From positions 8,505,619 to 8,569,618 of the forward strand of contig CM119269.1 in assembly GCA_051294375.1 (NCBI GenBank): a stretch of DNA of 64,000 nucleotides, in the 5' to 3' direction. Source of the DNA: Paraspadella gotoi. Its lineage: Eukaryota > Chaetognatha. The notes beneath the pieces were generated by a model, which saw nothing but the letters and a program-made list of their open reading frames with translations, was not told the origin of the DNA and searched no databases. A program made the position numbers and the translations under genes. Numbering within the stretch: the stretch's first letter is position 1; every line of letters starts with the position of its first letter. Shown here one piece after another: positions 24,546-37,093 of this stretch.

Positions 24546-25250
24546 TTTTATTCCTTTTTCTGTTTTTTTTTTCTTTGTTTTCGTTTTCTCGCTTTTTTTG
24601 TTTTCATTTCCGAAGTCGAGTTTTTAGTTTTAGTCGAAACTTCTAAGTATCAAAATATGTTACCTCATTACCCTTTACTCAATTATTTTATTACGGGAGC
24701 GTTTAGAAAAATACATTTGTCAAAGAAAATATTTTAATTTTTATAAAATCCAATCAGATTTTTCCCGAATTCCTAGTACAATTTTACATTCACTTCAACA
24801 ATATTTTTTCTCAGTAAATGTCAAGTTTACATTAGTTTTTATCAGCTCCTTTTGTAAACTGAGCGAACACAAAAATTTTCAAGTTACCAAATTGTAATCT
24901 TAACTGTAACGAAGTTGTAATCTAAACCCAAAAGATAAACAATGGACCTCTGATGAAGACGATGACAAGGACGACGACGACAAAGACGACGACGACAACA
25001 ACGTCAAAGACGACAACCACGACGACGTGAGCGGCGACGGCTGCCAAGTTTCACCCCGCTCTTTCGACAATTTTAGCTATCGAGCCTTCCCTTATGGATC
25101 ATAGTAACAGAGAGATTATTTAAATGTCGTTACAGCTTTTGGATCGGGAATTTCTAAGACAAGGGGAAAAAGTCACTACACTGGGTCACCCCCGGGGGTA
25201 AGTCCGGCCGTGATCACGGGGTAACCAATTAGAATTCCTACCCGAGAGAA
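24546..25250. other. AT-rich interval with a GAC-triplet patch
   Basis: A degenerate GAC/GAT triplet patch lies at 24952-25030. The rest is AT-rich with no gene recognised. Confidence 0.5.
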
Positions 25251-25251
25251 T

Positions 25252-25298
25252 GAGAGAGAGAGAGAGAGAGAGGGAAGAGAGAGAGAGAGAGAGAGAGA
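25252..25298. repeat. (GA)n tracts
   Basis: Two GA runs separated by GGAA. Confidence 0.9.
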
Positions 25299-25493
25299 AG
25301 TGTTATGAAGGCTTTGAATCCGAGATGTGGGGCTGATTGATAGATTGACTCTGTAAACAAGAAGAAATGTGTTACAAATGTAATTTAAGCTTTAAAATAT
25401 AACGAACTGGATGAATAATGAATAAAAAATACTTAAAACTGAAAATAAATAAAAGAAATGGAAAAAGAAAAAACATATATTAAAAGAAGAAAA

Positions 25494-25525
25494 AAGAAAG
25501 AAAGAAAGAAAGAAAGAAAGAAAAA

Positions 25526-25604
<79 letters not shown>
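25494..25604. repeat. Compound (GAAA)n-(GCAA)n microsatellite
   Basis: About 16 GAAA units (with one AAAA slip near 25522) switch abruptly at 25560 to about 11 GCAA units in the same register. Confidence 0.95.
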
Positions 25605-25730
25605 AAATAAAAAGGATAATGGCCGAGATGGGATTTTGACCATGAGTGGGACTTTCGTTTCCACACTTTGTTTTTTCAGCCAATCATCTCTCGCGGCCAC
25701 AGAGTGGATTATGTACATTTGGATCATGAT

Positions 25731-25732
<2 letters not shown>

Positions 25733-25808
<76 letters not shown>
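25733..25808. repeat. (CT)n microsatellite
   Basis: About 38 uninterrupted CT units. Confidence 0.95.
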
Positions 25809-25812
<4 letters not shown>

Positions 25813-26089
25813 TGGATCAACACCCGCAACCCGACTTTCTGTCATGTTCAGTTGAAAATAAAAAAAGAGACAAAAAAAAAAAAACTCAGAGCGTCGAATC
25901 GAAAAGTGTTCGAGTTTTGACGCAGAAGAGACGAAATATTAAGATTCAAAATGATTCCATTTTTTTTTAATATATATCGTCATCGATTACACTTCAACTC
26001 TATTGATTAATGATTATAAATCATTTCAAATTAGAAAGAGAAAGTTGCCATATTTACCAAAAGCGCCTCATTTCTGATCCAGTTTTTGG

Positions 26090-26290
26090 GGTTAAAGATT
26101 AGTTTTAGGGCCAAGGTTAGGGATTAGGGTCATGGATAAGGATACGCGGTTGGTTAGGGGTTAGGGGTTAGAGGTTGGGTTAAAGATTTGTTAAGAGTTG
26201 AGGTTGGATATATTAAAATTAAATGTTAAGAGATAGTGGTTGGACATATTAAAATTAAAATAAACTTTTTCTTAGAAATAGTGCCGAAAA
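26090..26290. repeat. Degenerate telomere-like GGTTAG array
   Basis: Variants of GGTTAGGG (GGTTAGGGATTAGGG, GGTTAGGGGTTAGGGGTTAG) decay rightwards into a duplicated GGTTGGA(T/C)ATATTAAAAT unit. Resembles a degenerate interstitial TTAGGG-type repeat. Confidence 0.6.
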
Positions 26291-26641
26291 AGTTTATATT
26301 TTCCTCACGTTTCTTTGTCGTCTTTTTTTACGCCTTTTTTTTTTTGATTAATTTGTTTGTTGCGTTTACATGTATTAACAATTTGGTCTTAGTTCAATGA
26401 CTAATCGTTTTCGGAAAAAAATCCCGAAAAACTTAGACGAGGCCTTTTTTTAAACTAAAATTATATTACAAACGTTCTTTAACTTTCACTTCTTTCAGTT
26501 CTTTCAGTTTCCCGAAAATTTTCAAATTTCATCTGTTTGTAGTGTACATATTAATTTTTGTTTCTTTTATGCCATTATATCTTTCTTTTTATTGTCGATA
26601 AGTTTTTTGTTTTAACTTTCGTGTACGCGGAAACGTCAAAA

Positions 26642-26700
<59 letters not shown>

Positions 26701-26781
26701 GATGATTAAAATTCGATCTGACGGATTTCGTGATGTCATCAACTCGAAACATTTGTAGCTATGGAACAGATGAGAAAGATC

Positions 26782-26817
<36 letters not shown>

Positions 26818-26925
26818 GATCGATGATGATGATGATGATTGATGATGAGATAAGAAAATGATTATGATTATGATGATGATGATGATAATAATAAGGATGG
26901 TGATGATAATGAAGAAAATGATATG

Positions 26926-26975
<50 letters not shown>

Positions 26976-27002
26976 TTGATGATGATGATGATGATGATGA
27001 AG
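26642..27002. repeat. (GAC)n then (GAT)n triplet arrays
   Basis: About 19 GAC triplets (26642-26699) are followed, after 80 bp, by roughly 220 bp of GAT triplets (26781-27002) with several interruptions. All frames are homopolymeric. Confidence 0.95.
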
Positions 27003-27164
27003 ATGGTTGTTGTCGCCTTAAAAATGTCATAATGAATGAATACGATTAAAGCGACATTAGCAACCAAAATAACAACAACAACAACGACCACTACTCACCA
27101 CGCCATCTCTCAAGGCGGCGATTCTTGCGTCCATCACATCTTCGCCGACGCTGACGCCGTCGCG

Positions 27165-27350
27165 TCGAAGGCTCGGGAAGCGGACGGAGCGGAAGAGGTT
27201 ATGGCAGAAGCGGTAGAAGCGGAAGTGGTCGTAGCAAGAGCAGAGGAAGCGAAGGCGGAAGCGGTCAAGGCAGGAGCGGTAGAAGCGGAAGTGGTTGTAG
27301 CAGCGAGGAAGCGGAAGGAGCAGGAGCGGAGAAAGCGGAAGCGGTCGTAA
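27165..27350. repeat. GCGGAA-type degenerate array
   Basis: Variants of AGCGGAAG(T/C)GGT(C/T)GTAGCA recur with hexamer/triplet periodicity. One plus frame reads Gly/Ser/Arg-rich and another Ala/Glu/Val-rich. There is no gene structure around it. Confidence 0.6.
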
Positions 27351-28337
27351 GGATTAAAATAAAACAGCTGCAGCGGCGATTGAAGCAGCGACTGAGACGG
27401 GTTAGCAGCGGAGGGAAACGGTCAGTAAAGTGCGAAGGGGAATCGACGGCGGCGAAGTCGGTGATTTGATCCAATTCAGTAAAATAATAAGAAAAGATGA
27501 AGTTGGAAAGTTTTTGGAAATGACTAAATTCAGTACAGTATCGGAGTCGTGATGACCATTTTTCGATTTTGAGATGAAACTTGAACGAATTTTAAAGTTG
27601 AATTTCCGATTGCTTTAGTTTTGTTTTGTTTCTTTTAATCCGTAAAATATGTTAAAGTTTAAGGAGAAAGAATAATTCTAAAATCCTGAGGCAGAGAAAT
27701 CCATAGGCGATAGCGTTCACAGGGAAACGGAATTGGCGTTGTCGCTGATGTTGGCGTTGGCTGTTGGCGTTAAAGTTTCACTCGTGAAAAGTGACCGATT
27801 GGTAGACGCGATTTTGCAGCAAAGCTGACGTGGCGAGATGGGCGTTGACGTTACCAGTGGCGTGATAGGCGTTAGCCTGACCCCGTAGCGTCGTTTTGAT
27901 GATAAAATGAGAGGGAAGTGACGTGAATATCAGTGAAGTGACGTTAACTCTCGTCGTGAAATGAGCGAAATGAATATCTGAAGCGAATTAAATGAAAATT
28001 TAAATGAAAGAATTTTATGGTAAATTAAAAAAAGAAAAAAATACGGATTTATTTGATTTTTTTTTTATGCATGAATTTATTGATTTTGTGAATCACAGTT
28101 TTATGATTTTAGTCAAAATTCGACTCTGTTTTTTTTTTTAACTTCCGGAAAGTCGAGAAATAAATATTCGGTTTCAAAATTCGAGTAATAAAAGAATTTC
28201 ATTCATGAAAAAAAAAACTGAAGATCATTTTTAGAATTTCTTTTTTCTTTGGGGTATGGACTCTTTGATTTCTCTTTTTTTTCTTTTCTTTTTCTTTTTT
28301 TCTCACTTTTTTCTTTTCCCTCTTTCTCTCTTTCTTT

Positions 28338-28340
<3 letters not shown>
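27351..28340. other. Interval without recognisable gene
   Basis: GGCGTT/GACGTT motifs recur at 27735-27890. The remainder is AT-rich with T runs. No supported exon. Confidence 0.5.
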
Positions 28341-28341
<1 letters not shown>

Positions 28342-28410
<69 letters not shown>

Positions 28411-28531
28411 CTCTCTCTCCACTGTGTATCCATCCCCGGATTTCTTCAGACTCAAATTTCTTCAAACTTCTTCGGATTTTCAGATTCTCTCAAATTATTT
28501 ACACGAAATCGCGATGATGTTGTAAAGTCGG

Positions 28532-28619
<88 letters not shown>
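28342..28619. repeat. Opposed (CT)n/(GA)n pair
   Basis: (CT)n at 28342-28407 and (GA)n at 28534-28619 are separated by ~126 bp of unique sequence. They form a dinucleotide inverted repeat capable of folding back. Confidence 0.9.
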
Positions 28620-28621
<2 letters not shown>

Positions 28622-28989
28622 TTCTTTTCGTTATAGTTATACATTAAATTACCGAAGTTTGAATACAGGAATTCTTGATTACTAATTCCAGGAACCTTTA
28701 CTCTTTCATCGTTAACATTCGTCCTTCAATATCGTCGTAGCTTAATTATTCGCCCTTCGCCGTTCGCCATTCACTTTCAGGATTCGCCCTTCGAATTCGT
28801 CGCTGGGATTCGTCCCTCCGAAAGACGAAAAAAAGTTCCGATCCCAAAATCAGAAGAAATAAAACTGAAACATTTTTTTTCTCAGTTTGACTTTTATGTC
28901 ACGTTTATGTGTGACGTTTATGTGTGAAAATCACTGATGCTCTTTTTTTTTCACGACGAAATTTCGAGGATGTGAATCGGTTTCGCTCT

Positions 28990-29190
28990 TCCAGATGTCG
29001 TCGTTGTTGTTATTTTTGTTGTTGTTGTTGTTGTCGTCGTTGTTGTCGTTTCGTGTTTTGTTTTTCTTCGGATGTTGTTTTTGTTTAGAATTGTTGTTCT
29101 AGTTCGCCCCGGTTAGCAGGTTCTGTTTTCGCTGTTGTCTTGAACGTTGTTGTTGATAGAATTGTTGTTGTTTTTGTTGTTATTAGTGTT
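28990..29190. repeat. GTT/GTC-rich triplet DNA
   Basis: Runs of GTTGTT and GTCGTC with GTTTT variants. Frames are Val/Leu-rich shadows. Confidence 0.65.
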
Positions 29191-29353
29191 GTTTCGTATC
29201 GAAGTAAAAAAAGAATAAATTTCGTTTCTTATTCTAAATTCGTCGCCCGAAAAAAATTTTTAAGACGAAAAGAAAATTTGGGTAAAGAAAAAAAAGGAGA
29301 AAATTTCGGAAAATCAAACTGACGACGTTTAAAGGCAAAGACGCCAAAAGTTC

Positions 29354-29369
29354 AGAGAGAGAGAGAGAA

Positions 29370-29446
<77 letters not shown>

Positions 29447-29535
29447 AAGACAGAAACAGAGCAAAACAAAGACAGAGACAGACAAACGGGCATGCAGACA
29501 GACATATAGACAGAAATACAGACAGACGGATAAAC
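29354..29535. repeat. (GA)n tract grading into GACA repeats
   Basis: A GA tract (29354-29444) is followed by GACA/GACAGA units to about 29535. Confidence 0.85.
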
Positions 29536-29539
29536 AAAC

Positions 29540-30412
29540 AGACAAGACAGACGGAGTTATAAAAAGAGAAAGAACCAAGTTTTGAATTTTTAATTTTTAC
29601 GACTTTTAAACATTCGTGCTTTGTATATATTGTAACAATTTGTATATCGGTCCCACAGAATTTCCTTTAAAATTTATTAATTTATAGGACAAAGGGAATC
29701 TCAAATATTTTCACGATTTTTTCTTTTTTTTTTGGTTCACTCCCCCTCCGACTCCCTCCCAAAAAATTCTGATCAGTCATCTTGAATCACCATCTCGTTT
29801 GTCTGTCTGTTCGTCTCTCCCTCCGTCGGTCCAACTTAGGTTCATCTCGCTCATTACTCGTGTAACTTTGCTTCGATTTAATTAATAGTCGGCACAAAGG
29901 CAATGAACGACCATGTGCTCAACGAGCGTATATGTGTTTCACAGTTGCGCAGTCACGTGATCACCTGATCACATGAATCACGTGAACAACTTTCTCTAAT
30001 AATCGCCCATCTTTTATCTTAAATCTTATAGACGCTCTCCCTCTTCCTCTTCTTTCTACCCCTCTTCCCAACTCTCTTCATTTCTATGCCCATGCCGAAA
30101 AGCCCCAATGCCCAAATGCCCAAATGCCCATGCCTTCCCACTCTGACTCCCCCCTCCCATAATTCCAAAGCACACTCACCCCTCCTCCCCCTCCTCCTCT
30201 TCCTCCTCGGCCCCGAAAAACCGAAGCTAAAGAAGAAAAAAAATGTAGAGATAAGAAAAGGTTTTTCGATCTTCGATTCTTCGTCCAACAAAAACAAAAG
30301 GGAAAAGGGAGAATGAAAAAGAAATTAAGAGAAAGAAAAAAAGAATAAATGTAAAGAAAAAGATGAATCACGAGAAAAAAGAATAAAAAGGAAAGAAAGA
30401 AAAAGAAGGAAT
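29540..30412. other. Interval left of the LTR element, no gene seen
   Basis: Contains a cluster of CACGTGA/TCACATGA motifs (29953-29990), an imperfect CCCAAATGCC tandem (30104-30132) and C/T-rich DNA. No splice-consistent gene. Confidence 0.45.
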
Positions 30413-31137
30413 TATAGCGTTCAGTCCGACTATTTATTTGGAAAATAATCGCCGCCCTCGCCAGGATTCGATTGGTAATCCTGAGCGCATTGCTAGTCTG
30501 GAAATTACAGCCAGAGGCGAACCAGACAACTGAAAAATCAAATTCCGAATTCTCCGCTATATATAACTTTTAAAAACAGATTCGAATCTTTGTTTTTACT
30601 CAGAAATAATCTGGTTTTCAATCAGAGGTCCTTCTCTGTTAAAAAACCTTTTATATTTGTTACAGATTTTGTTTACTTTTTGAATCTTTAACTGAATATT
30701 GTTCAGTCTTGATATTCACTCAAGATAAATCAAAGATCTTAAATTGTTAATGTCGATTTAATCTCTAAAATCGATTGCCTTGAATTAAATATTACTTTTA
30801 ATCACTCTCAACAATCTTTTGTTTTTATTAATCATCCAATGTATAAGTACATTATAAGACAGATGATTAAACTAAATTGAAGAGAATGAAATGAATCAAT
30901 TCAACAGTCGATGAAACAGTCTCTAAATCAAATCGAACTTTTTTAATCTGTGAAAGTAATCGGATAACAAATTTAAATCAATTAAAAGATTAATTCAATA
31001 ACGCCAAACCTTCCCTGCAACGCTACTACTGATCATGGTAATGATCCTCACAACGTCTTAGGGACCTCTGACGTTCATGACTTTGCCAGTACACGTTCGT
31101 CCCGCCTGTGGCTAGACTCAGTCAACCTGCCGCCACA
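30413..31137 (+). repeat. 5' LTR
   Basis: Aligns end to end with 37094-37799, from TATAGCGTTCAGTCCGAC to GTCAACCTGC...CACA. The CACA end is immediately followed by the TGG of the primer-binding site, which fixes the right boundary. Confidence 0.85.
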
Positions 31138-31155
31138 TGGTGAGCCACTTCGACG
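31138..31155 (+). promoter_or_regulatory. Primer-binding site
   Basis: TGGTGAGCCACTTCGACG starts at the first base after the LTR. It begins like the complement of a tRNA-Trp 3' end (TGGTGACCCC...). The later bases agree only if four extra bases are allowed. The tRNA identity is an inference. Confidence 0.6.
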
Positions 31156-31399
31156 AAACAGACCGACCGACCGGAGCTTCGAAAAGGGGAACAGCGGAAA
31201 CAAACCTTCTCTGAGGTGAGATTGAAGGGAGAATTGAAATTGAGCTCAGCAGCCCAATCTGCTCAACGCTTCTTTTCCCATTCATTCCCAAAAACCCCTT
31301 ATATGCGACTCGATCGCCGGCGACATCATCGAGAACCGACAAGACATTTCGCTCTCCGGGACTCCGTTCCTCTCAACCGCGACGCCGAGGCCCCAGCTA

Positions 31400-32500
31400 G
31401 CAGATCCGTCTAGACTGCAACTAACGCGTTTGGATTCGGGCGAAGGCCGTTCACCTTTCTCCGATTATTCCCGGCGAGACTAATCAATTTCGAGCTTCCC
31501 GCGGCCGGAGCGTACCGAAAACTTCCGAAGGACGCCGTCAAATGGCGACCAAGCGGCGCTGGCCAGCCGCGATCTCCGCGACGAGCAATACAGAAACTCC
31601 GCGCCCGCGCTTCAGGCCGCGGCGACTCGCGCCCTCGAAAGGGCATCGAATCGTACAGCCTGAGCTAACCCGACTTTCGACACAAAAGTAATATTGAAGT
31701 GTGGATCAACGGATTGGAAGCCGCTTATATCCGCGCCGGGCATCACGACGCCGCGAATACAAATTCGCGCATTTAGAAATCCAAAAAAGGGATCAATGCT
31801 GGCGCCAACTATAAAACTTATCTATTTGGCGACAGCTAAGAAGAATCACTGGACCGAGTTCATCGTGCCTATCTCAGGCGAAGAGTATGGTTTGACCAAG
31901 CGACAACCAGGCCGCCGTGCAACGTCGATGCATTCGATTTCGAGGGACTCAAACCCATCAGGAAAACTGGCTCAACTCGAGGGAAAGAACGAGGACCTCT
32001 CTCTCCTCGCGATGACATCAGAAAAGAAAAAAGTACTGAGACCTGCCAACGACATTTGCCGGCAATTGGAAGGGAAAGGCCGACGAGCTTTAAACGGCGA
32101 AAAAACTCTGTTCAACGTCGCCGACTCGACACTGTTGAAAAGCGACGGCAGTTTAAAACTCCGCCAATACGACATCTCTCGTCAGCCACGTCAATCAGAA
32201 ACAACAGGAAGAAGAGAAGAATCTGATTCTGAAAGAAAGAAGAAAACGATCAACCGCCGTCGATCGTCGCATCGGAAAAACGCGGGCCAGCCAACGCCGC
32301 CAAACGACAGCTTAGCCAAAACGAAAACAAAGACCGAAACTGACGACTCTCTGCGCGAAAACATATCGTTTGCGGCGACGACGCGTGGTCATGTGACCAG
32401 GATGTGCACGATTCGAAGAAAGACTCAAATGAAGAAAAAAGAGGGAAACTTCAAGGGGGACGGCGAAGTGACGCCCGCCGTCTTCCCATGATTCAACCCG
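31400..32500 (+). pseudogene. gag region, disrupted
   Basis: The region encodes the structural polyprotein in intact Ty3/Gypsy elements. Here the frame is broken. The most recognisable part is at 32350-32410: a Cys at 32352, His at 32362, then C-G-D-D-A-W-S-C. This fits the C-terminal CHCC-type gag motif (H-x-x-F/C-G-D-x-A-x-x-C) of CsRn1-like elements. A 265-codon open frame at 31694-32491 overlaps it but is out of register with this motif, so that frame alone is not the gag product. Confidence 0.55.
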
Positions 32501-32544
32501 TTCACCGGCCTCGAACGATTTAATTTACTATCCCGCGACGCCGG

Positions 32545-32800
32545 GAAATGGAGTTAAGTGGCTTGTAGATGGAGGTGGCCCTTACTCTCGATCATACCTC
32601 CGACGCCACAACAACGGCAGCAAAGGGCCCGACCATGAAATGAATACTTCATAGCAGCAAAATGGATCTTCAAATAGATTGTTATGGCACCATCGACAAA
32701 AGGTTCAATTGGGCAATCGAAAATCCGAACTATACACTTCGTGGTAGCGGATGTACAATTTATCCTTGGAGCGGCAACTTTCTAGCCGAAAAATTACTTG
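32545..32800 (+). pseudogene. Aspartic protease region, disrupted
   Basis: WLVDGGG near 32560 aligns with the retropepsin active site F-L-V-D-T-G, with the catalytic Thr replaced. Downstream (about 32736-32790) one frame reads HFVVADVQFILGAATFLA, matching the conserved F-V-V-A-D-V...I-L-G-A-D-F-L block of Gypsy proteases. Stops and frame changes lie between the two. Confidence 0.65.
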
Positions 32801-33134
32801 GCACCCAAATCACCGAACGGCTTATTGCTCGCCTCCGCGATCTCTCCACATAGCAAGCGTCAACTTCGAACGAACTACTAAACTCAACGTTAGCTTGTAG
32901 ATCGCAAGGGAGAACAATAGTTTACAAGCTTACTCGACCATTCCCATCTCTCTCACTCCAACTTTCGAGGTCAAGGAACTAAGACACGGGGTTACTCATT
33001 CAATCCCAACGGAAGGACGCCGCGTGTCAAGGCAAGAGCGCGCCGCCTAGAAGCCGAGAAGCTAGCGTAGCAAAGAGAGAACTAAAGAAAGAAAATGGTA
33101 TCTCTAGGAGTCGCCCAGATAGAGGCAAATCTGA

Positions 33135-33520
33135 ATGGCGTCTCACTCCCTTGTCGCTCCGGACGGAGGATGGAGGTGTGCGGTGAATTACCGCCGCCTC
33201 AATGCGCAAACGATTGACGACAGATACCCGGTCAAAATTATTATCCGAATTCAACTCTACAGCTTGAGGAAAACAATTTTCTCCAAGATAGACTTACTCA
33301 GGGATATCATCAAATCGCCAGTGAACCCGGATGATATAAAAAAAAACCCGCGTAATAACAGCCATTCGGGCTCTATGTCTTCCTTCGATGTCATTTGGAC
33401 TTAAGAACGCTGGTCAATGATTTTCAGCGCCTTATGGACGCAGATCTTGGGGGACAATAACCCATACTTCGTCTATTTAGCGACATTCTTGTCGCGTCAT
33501 ATCAACCAACCAAGAACATA
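33135..33520 (+). pseudogene. Reverse transcriptase fragment (Ty3/Gypsy)
   Basis: An 89-codon frame contains GGWRCAVNYRRLNAQTI, D-R-Y-P-V, then F-S-K-I-D-L. These are the diagnostic G-G-W-R-x-x-V-D-Y-R-x-L-N and F-S-K-x-D-L blocks of Gypsy reverse transcriptases. The following block loses frame. The region of the Y-x-D-D catalytic motif (33471-33495) is recognisable only across a one-base frame change (the bases read TTTAGCGACATTCTTG), so this copy is inactive as read. Confidence 0.85.
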
Positions 33521-33829
33521 TGGAGGATCTACAACGCGTTTTCAAGGCGTAGACCGAGAACGTTTGGTGGTAACACCAAAAATGTTTACTTCGGCCAAGA
33601 CTCGTTGGAGTCTTGGGCTTCTTTAGTGCGAGCAAGAAATGGAGTAAGACCTCTACCAAAGAGCGAGGTTCCAAACGTTAAAGGAGACCACGCGCCCAAA
33701 CATCGATCAAAGAGCTTCAGCGATTCTTGGGTAGTGATCAACTACACCGAAGATTTATACCCAACGTCCCCATCGATGCGACGCCACTTAGTTGAGCTCT
33801 TAAGCGCGGTAAAGCGCTCCCATCGCTGA

Positions 33830-34450
33830 CCGTGGACAGAGGACGGTGAAAAGAGCCTTTAACCCAATCAGAAGGGTTAATCCTTCACGCTTGCACCACG
33901 GCATGGTCGCGGCTCGCTCTATCATAAAGGATCAGGCCACTGTCCGAGGGGGGGTACCGTACTCGGGATACACCACGTACTGTTATGAACAGACAGACTG
34001 ACCTCCGACCATGCGGTGGGATGCCGGTGCTCTGACAAGCGAGGTACGATGGAAGCGCAATGTTGGGCAACGCCCTTGGCAGACTTCTCCGCAAAAAGCT
34101 CTAGCCATAAAACCAAAATACTGTGGTCCGCCTCTGTATGCGACTGATGTGAGAATTAAGGACCTCGGCCGTCTCACCGCAGTACCGGGCTTTCCCCGCC
34201 CAACTGGTCCTGACGGAATGGCACGGGCGAATTCACCGGGATTCTTGGACGACGCCGTATCAAACCCCAGAGCTGCCGTTTCTCACGCCATCAGGACACA
34301 AAATCGGTGCCACATAACAATGATCGAAAACAGTCCTAAGCCGAGCTATCAGTTCAGTACCGCAGATAAGGTTTACCACGGTAGGCAGTTCGCCCAGTAC
34401 TTTTGTGAAAGGAAGAATTACGTTGGTAGCTGATGTCCTCTCTCGTCAGT
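33830..34450 (+). pseudogene. RNase H region, disrupted
   Basis: Traces include P-L-A-D-F-S-A-K-S at about 34069-34096, equivalent to the P-L-A-F-F-S-K-K-L block. V-A-D-V-L-S-R at 34427-34447 matches the V-V-A-D-A-L-S-R end of Gypsy RNase H. Intervening sequence is frameshifted. Confidence 0.65.
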
Positions 34451-36340
34451 GCAAACACACTTCAACATCAAGTCTTCGAGGCGACATCCACATCACACAA
34501 GCGCACTAGCTCAGAGCGAATTGGGAAAACCTATGCCTCTGAAAACCAGTCTCGATATACAATGATCTATCCGTACTCGGCCACTGACGCGCTGCGAACT
34601 CGATTTTCTCGCCATCTGTGCCAAGGAAAACGAAATTACAAGAATGTTCGGAGGCATCCCGAGACTCCCTGTAAGAAGGCTCTTACCTCATTCGTTGCCG
34701 ATCGATCGGACACTATGAGCAAAAAGAGCATGCCCTCCACGAATTCCACCGCGAAGAGAGAAAACGCGAGAACGGCGAAAAAACCGAGGAACGCAGCATC
34801 AGAACCTAGCCCTGTTTAAGTACAGATGTCGCAGAACGCCGTCGTATTATCATTCTCATTCATCTAAGTTATTTTTTTACTGGTCGTTACTGGCGATACA
34901 AATGCATACCGCCACCAAACAACTCGACCACCGTCGCGTGCATTTATCAGACGACTTCTCAGTTCGAGCGACACGAGATCACGGATGAGAGATTTGTCGA
35001 TAGAATCCGCGTTAGGACGTACAATTGACTCTTATTTAGTCGACGTCTTTCACACACGGCGCCCCACGGCCGTCATATTGTGCACAGCCAGCATGGCGGC
35101 GCCGCGAGTATTCAGCCACTCATTCCAGTGGGCCTAAGGCCATCCGGGAGTGAGGCAACGGCGTCCAAAGCCATAGCCTCTCCAAATTCGTTTGGACAGC
35201 AGAGCGACAAGACGTTAGGTCAAATGAGGCCCCGAGCGACCTGCAGTCGATATGGTGGTCAAAGGCAAGAGAGTGCACTCGCCATGTCATCCTGAATGAC
35301 GGCGAAATTTGTACCAAGTCCACGCCAAGCGATTCCCAGACAATAGAATTTCTGGGAGCTTCAGTACACAAATGCAGAGGTCAACCCACGTGTTCTATCT
35401 CACAGCGCAGTGTTAACATATTGTGGATAGATTCCTCTCGATGTCGCAAGCAAACGGCTTATCCCAATTCACGAGCAGTCCTTTAACGACTCCGAGCGAG
35501 CCCTAGGACGGCTTTAAGTTTAAAACCTCGCGCAGATAATAGCGTTTATCGTGAACTCCAGGCGGGTAAATAACGACCACGATCCGTGGTACCCGCAATT
35601 TAAATCAAAGCCTTAGTGGAAACGAGCTAATAGAACCAGCTTGGAGGACACCTTAAGCACTGCAAACAACGACATGTCGTAGTCCATTCCGCAGGCAAAA
35701 TGGACTGGTGGAGAGACCTTCACCGGTTAGAAGATTCTATAGGTGGGAAGAGAAAACAGAGAAATGGTGTGCGTGGGCGAAGCGTTGGCCGTTGGTGGAC
35801 CTGGTACGTGGGCGCGGATTCGAACAAGCTGTGGAGAGGAGGATGTGGAGCCTTCGAAGAGCGCAGAGCCTGGTCTTCGGCGAGGCGTGTGGCGTCCCGG
35901 ACTCTTTTGAGCGACTGCAAGACCAACGACACCATCCAATCAACAAGCGAAGAAACCTCTCAATTCGAATCGAAGTAGCCCGGCTACAATCCCAGCCAAC
36001 GGTCCGCCCACCGAAAACCCGCGATCCATCTCCCAGCGAATCTAAACTCAGCTAAGTTGTGGTTTATTCAACGAGCAGGCCATCCAAGCCCCGCTCATGC
36101 CTCCTTACGAAGGCCCATTCCGTGTTGTACATAGAAATGGTTTGAATTTAACTGTTGACATTCCGAGTTATCGGCAGGGAGACGGTAAACGTGGCACGAG
36201 TCAAACCCGCTTGGATCAGCGACGACGAGCAGGAGATCGACGACCCAGGGTTGCCTCAAGAGAGAAGACCAGGTCGACACCAGGGAGCCAAGATGAGACA
36301 ACCCGCGCCAACAGATCGACAAACGGGCGATCAAGAAACC
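34451..36340 (+). pseudogene. Integrase region with GPY/F end, disrupted
   Basis: Most of the integrase core is too degraded to read confidently. The C-terminal GPY/F module is clear. LMPPYEGPFRVVHRNG at 36095-36142 is followed in another frame by GRETVNVARVKPAW near 36177-36218, which is the typical end of Ty3/Gypsy integrases. A frame change separates the halves. DNA beyond (36340-37085) is C/T-rich then AT-rich and carries no known domain. Confidence 0.65.
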
Positions 36341-37085
36341 AACGGCGGCCGGTCCTCCGCCTCCTCCGTCCTCCTCCTCCTGCCCCGATCAACTTCCTCT
36401 TGACCCTCAAATCTTCCCCACCTTCCCGCCCCAGACCACCCCCCACCTCCCCCGTCTTTTTCGCTTCCAGCTTCCCTTTCCCTCCCCAGCGCCTTCACGC
36501 GAGACGCCTCGTCACCGAAGCAAAAAAAGAGAAAATGAACAACCAACAACAAGCACCGTCGAGAAAAAGGGAAATTGAGCCAACGTGTAGATTCTCGAGG
36601 CCTTACTGTCAGATGATTCTCTACGAAATTTGACCAAACGCAACTTATGCCGTGGTTTTGAAGAATTGATCCGTTCGTCAACCAAGGACAAAACAACAAC
36701 AAAAACGTCGACAGATAAAGAAAACAAAATTCCTTTAAATCCTAGTTAATCCTTGTCGAGGTCTTTTTATCCACATTCTCTCACATCATCATCCGCGGCA
36801 TTGACCTCCGATCAGTTAACAACCCCTTATTCCATTATTAGTACATTTTAGTAATTTTTTGTTTTGAAATTTAGTAATTTTGATTTTTTCGAATTTTAAA
36901 TTTTTGAAAATTTTTCGGCAGTCAAAGTCAGTCGATAAGTCAATTTTAATTTTTCCGCCCTTATTACGCCATGATTTTGTAACATATTTTAAAGCAAACA
37001 TACTAACAGCAGTGGCAGACACCATACTATTTTATTTTTTCATTATTTTTGATGAATTTTATAAAGACCTAGAATTAATTAATCA

Positions 37086-37093
37086 TGGGGGGA
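37086..37093 (+). promoter_or_regulatory. Polypurine tract
   Basis: The bases TGGGGGGA lie immediately upstream of the 3' LTR. This is where plus-strand priming occurs in LTR elements. Confidence 0.6.

Noticed and set aside
31694-32491. 265-codon frame taken as intact gag
   Set aside because: The recognisable CHCC-type gag motif at 32350-32410 is in another frame, so this long frame is not the authentic product.
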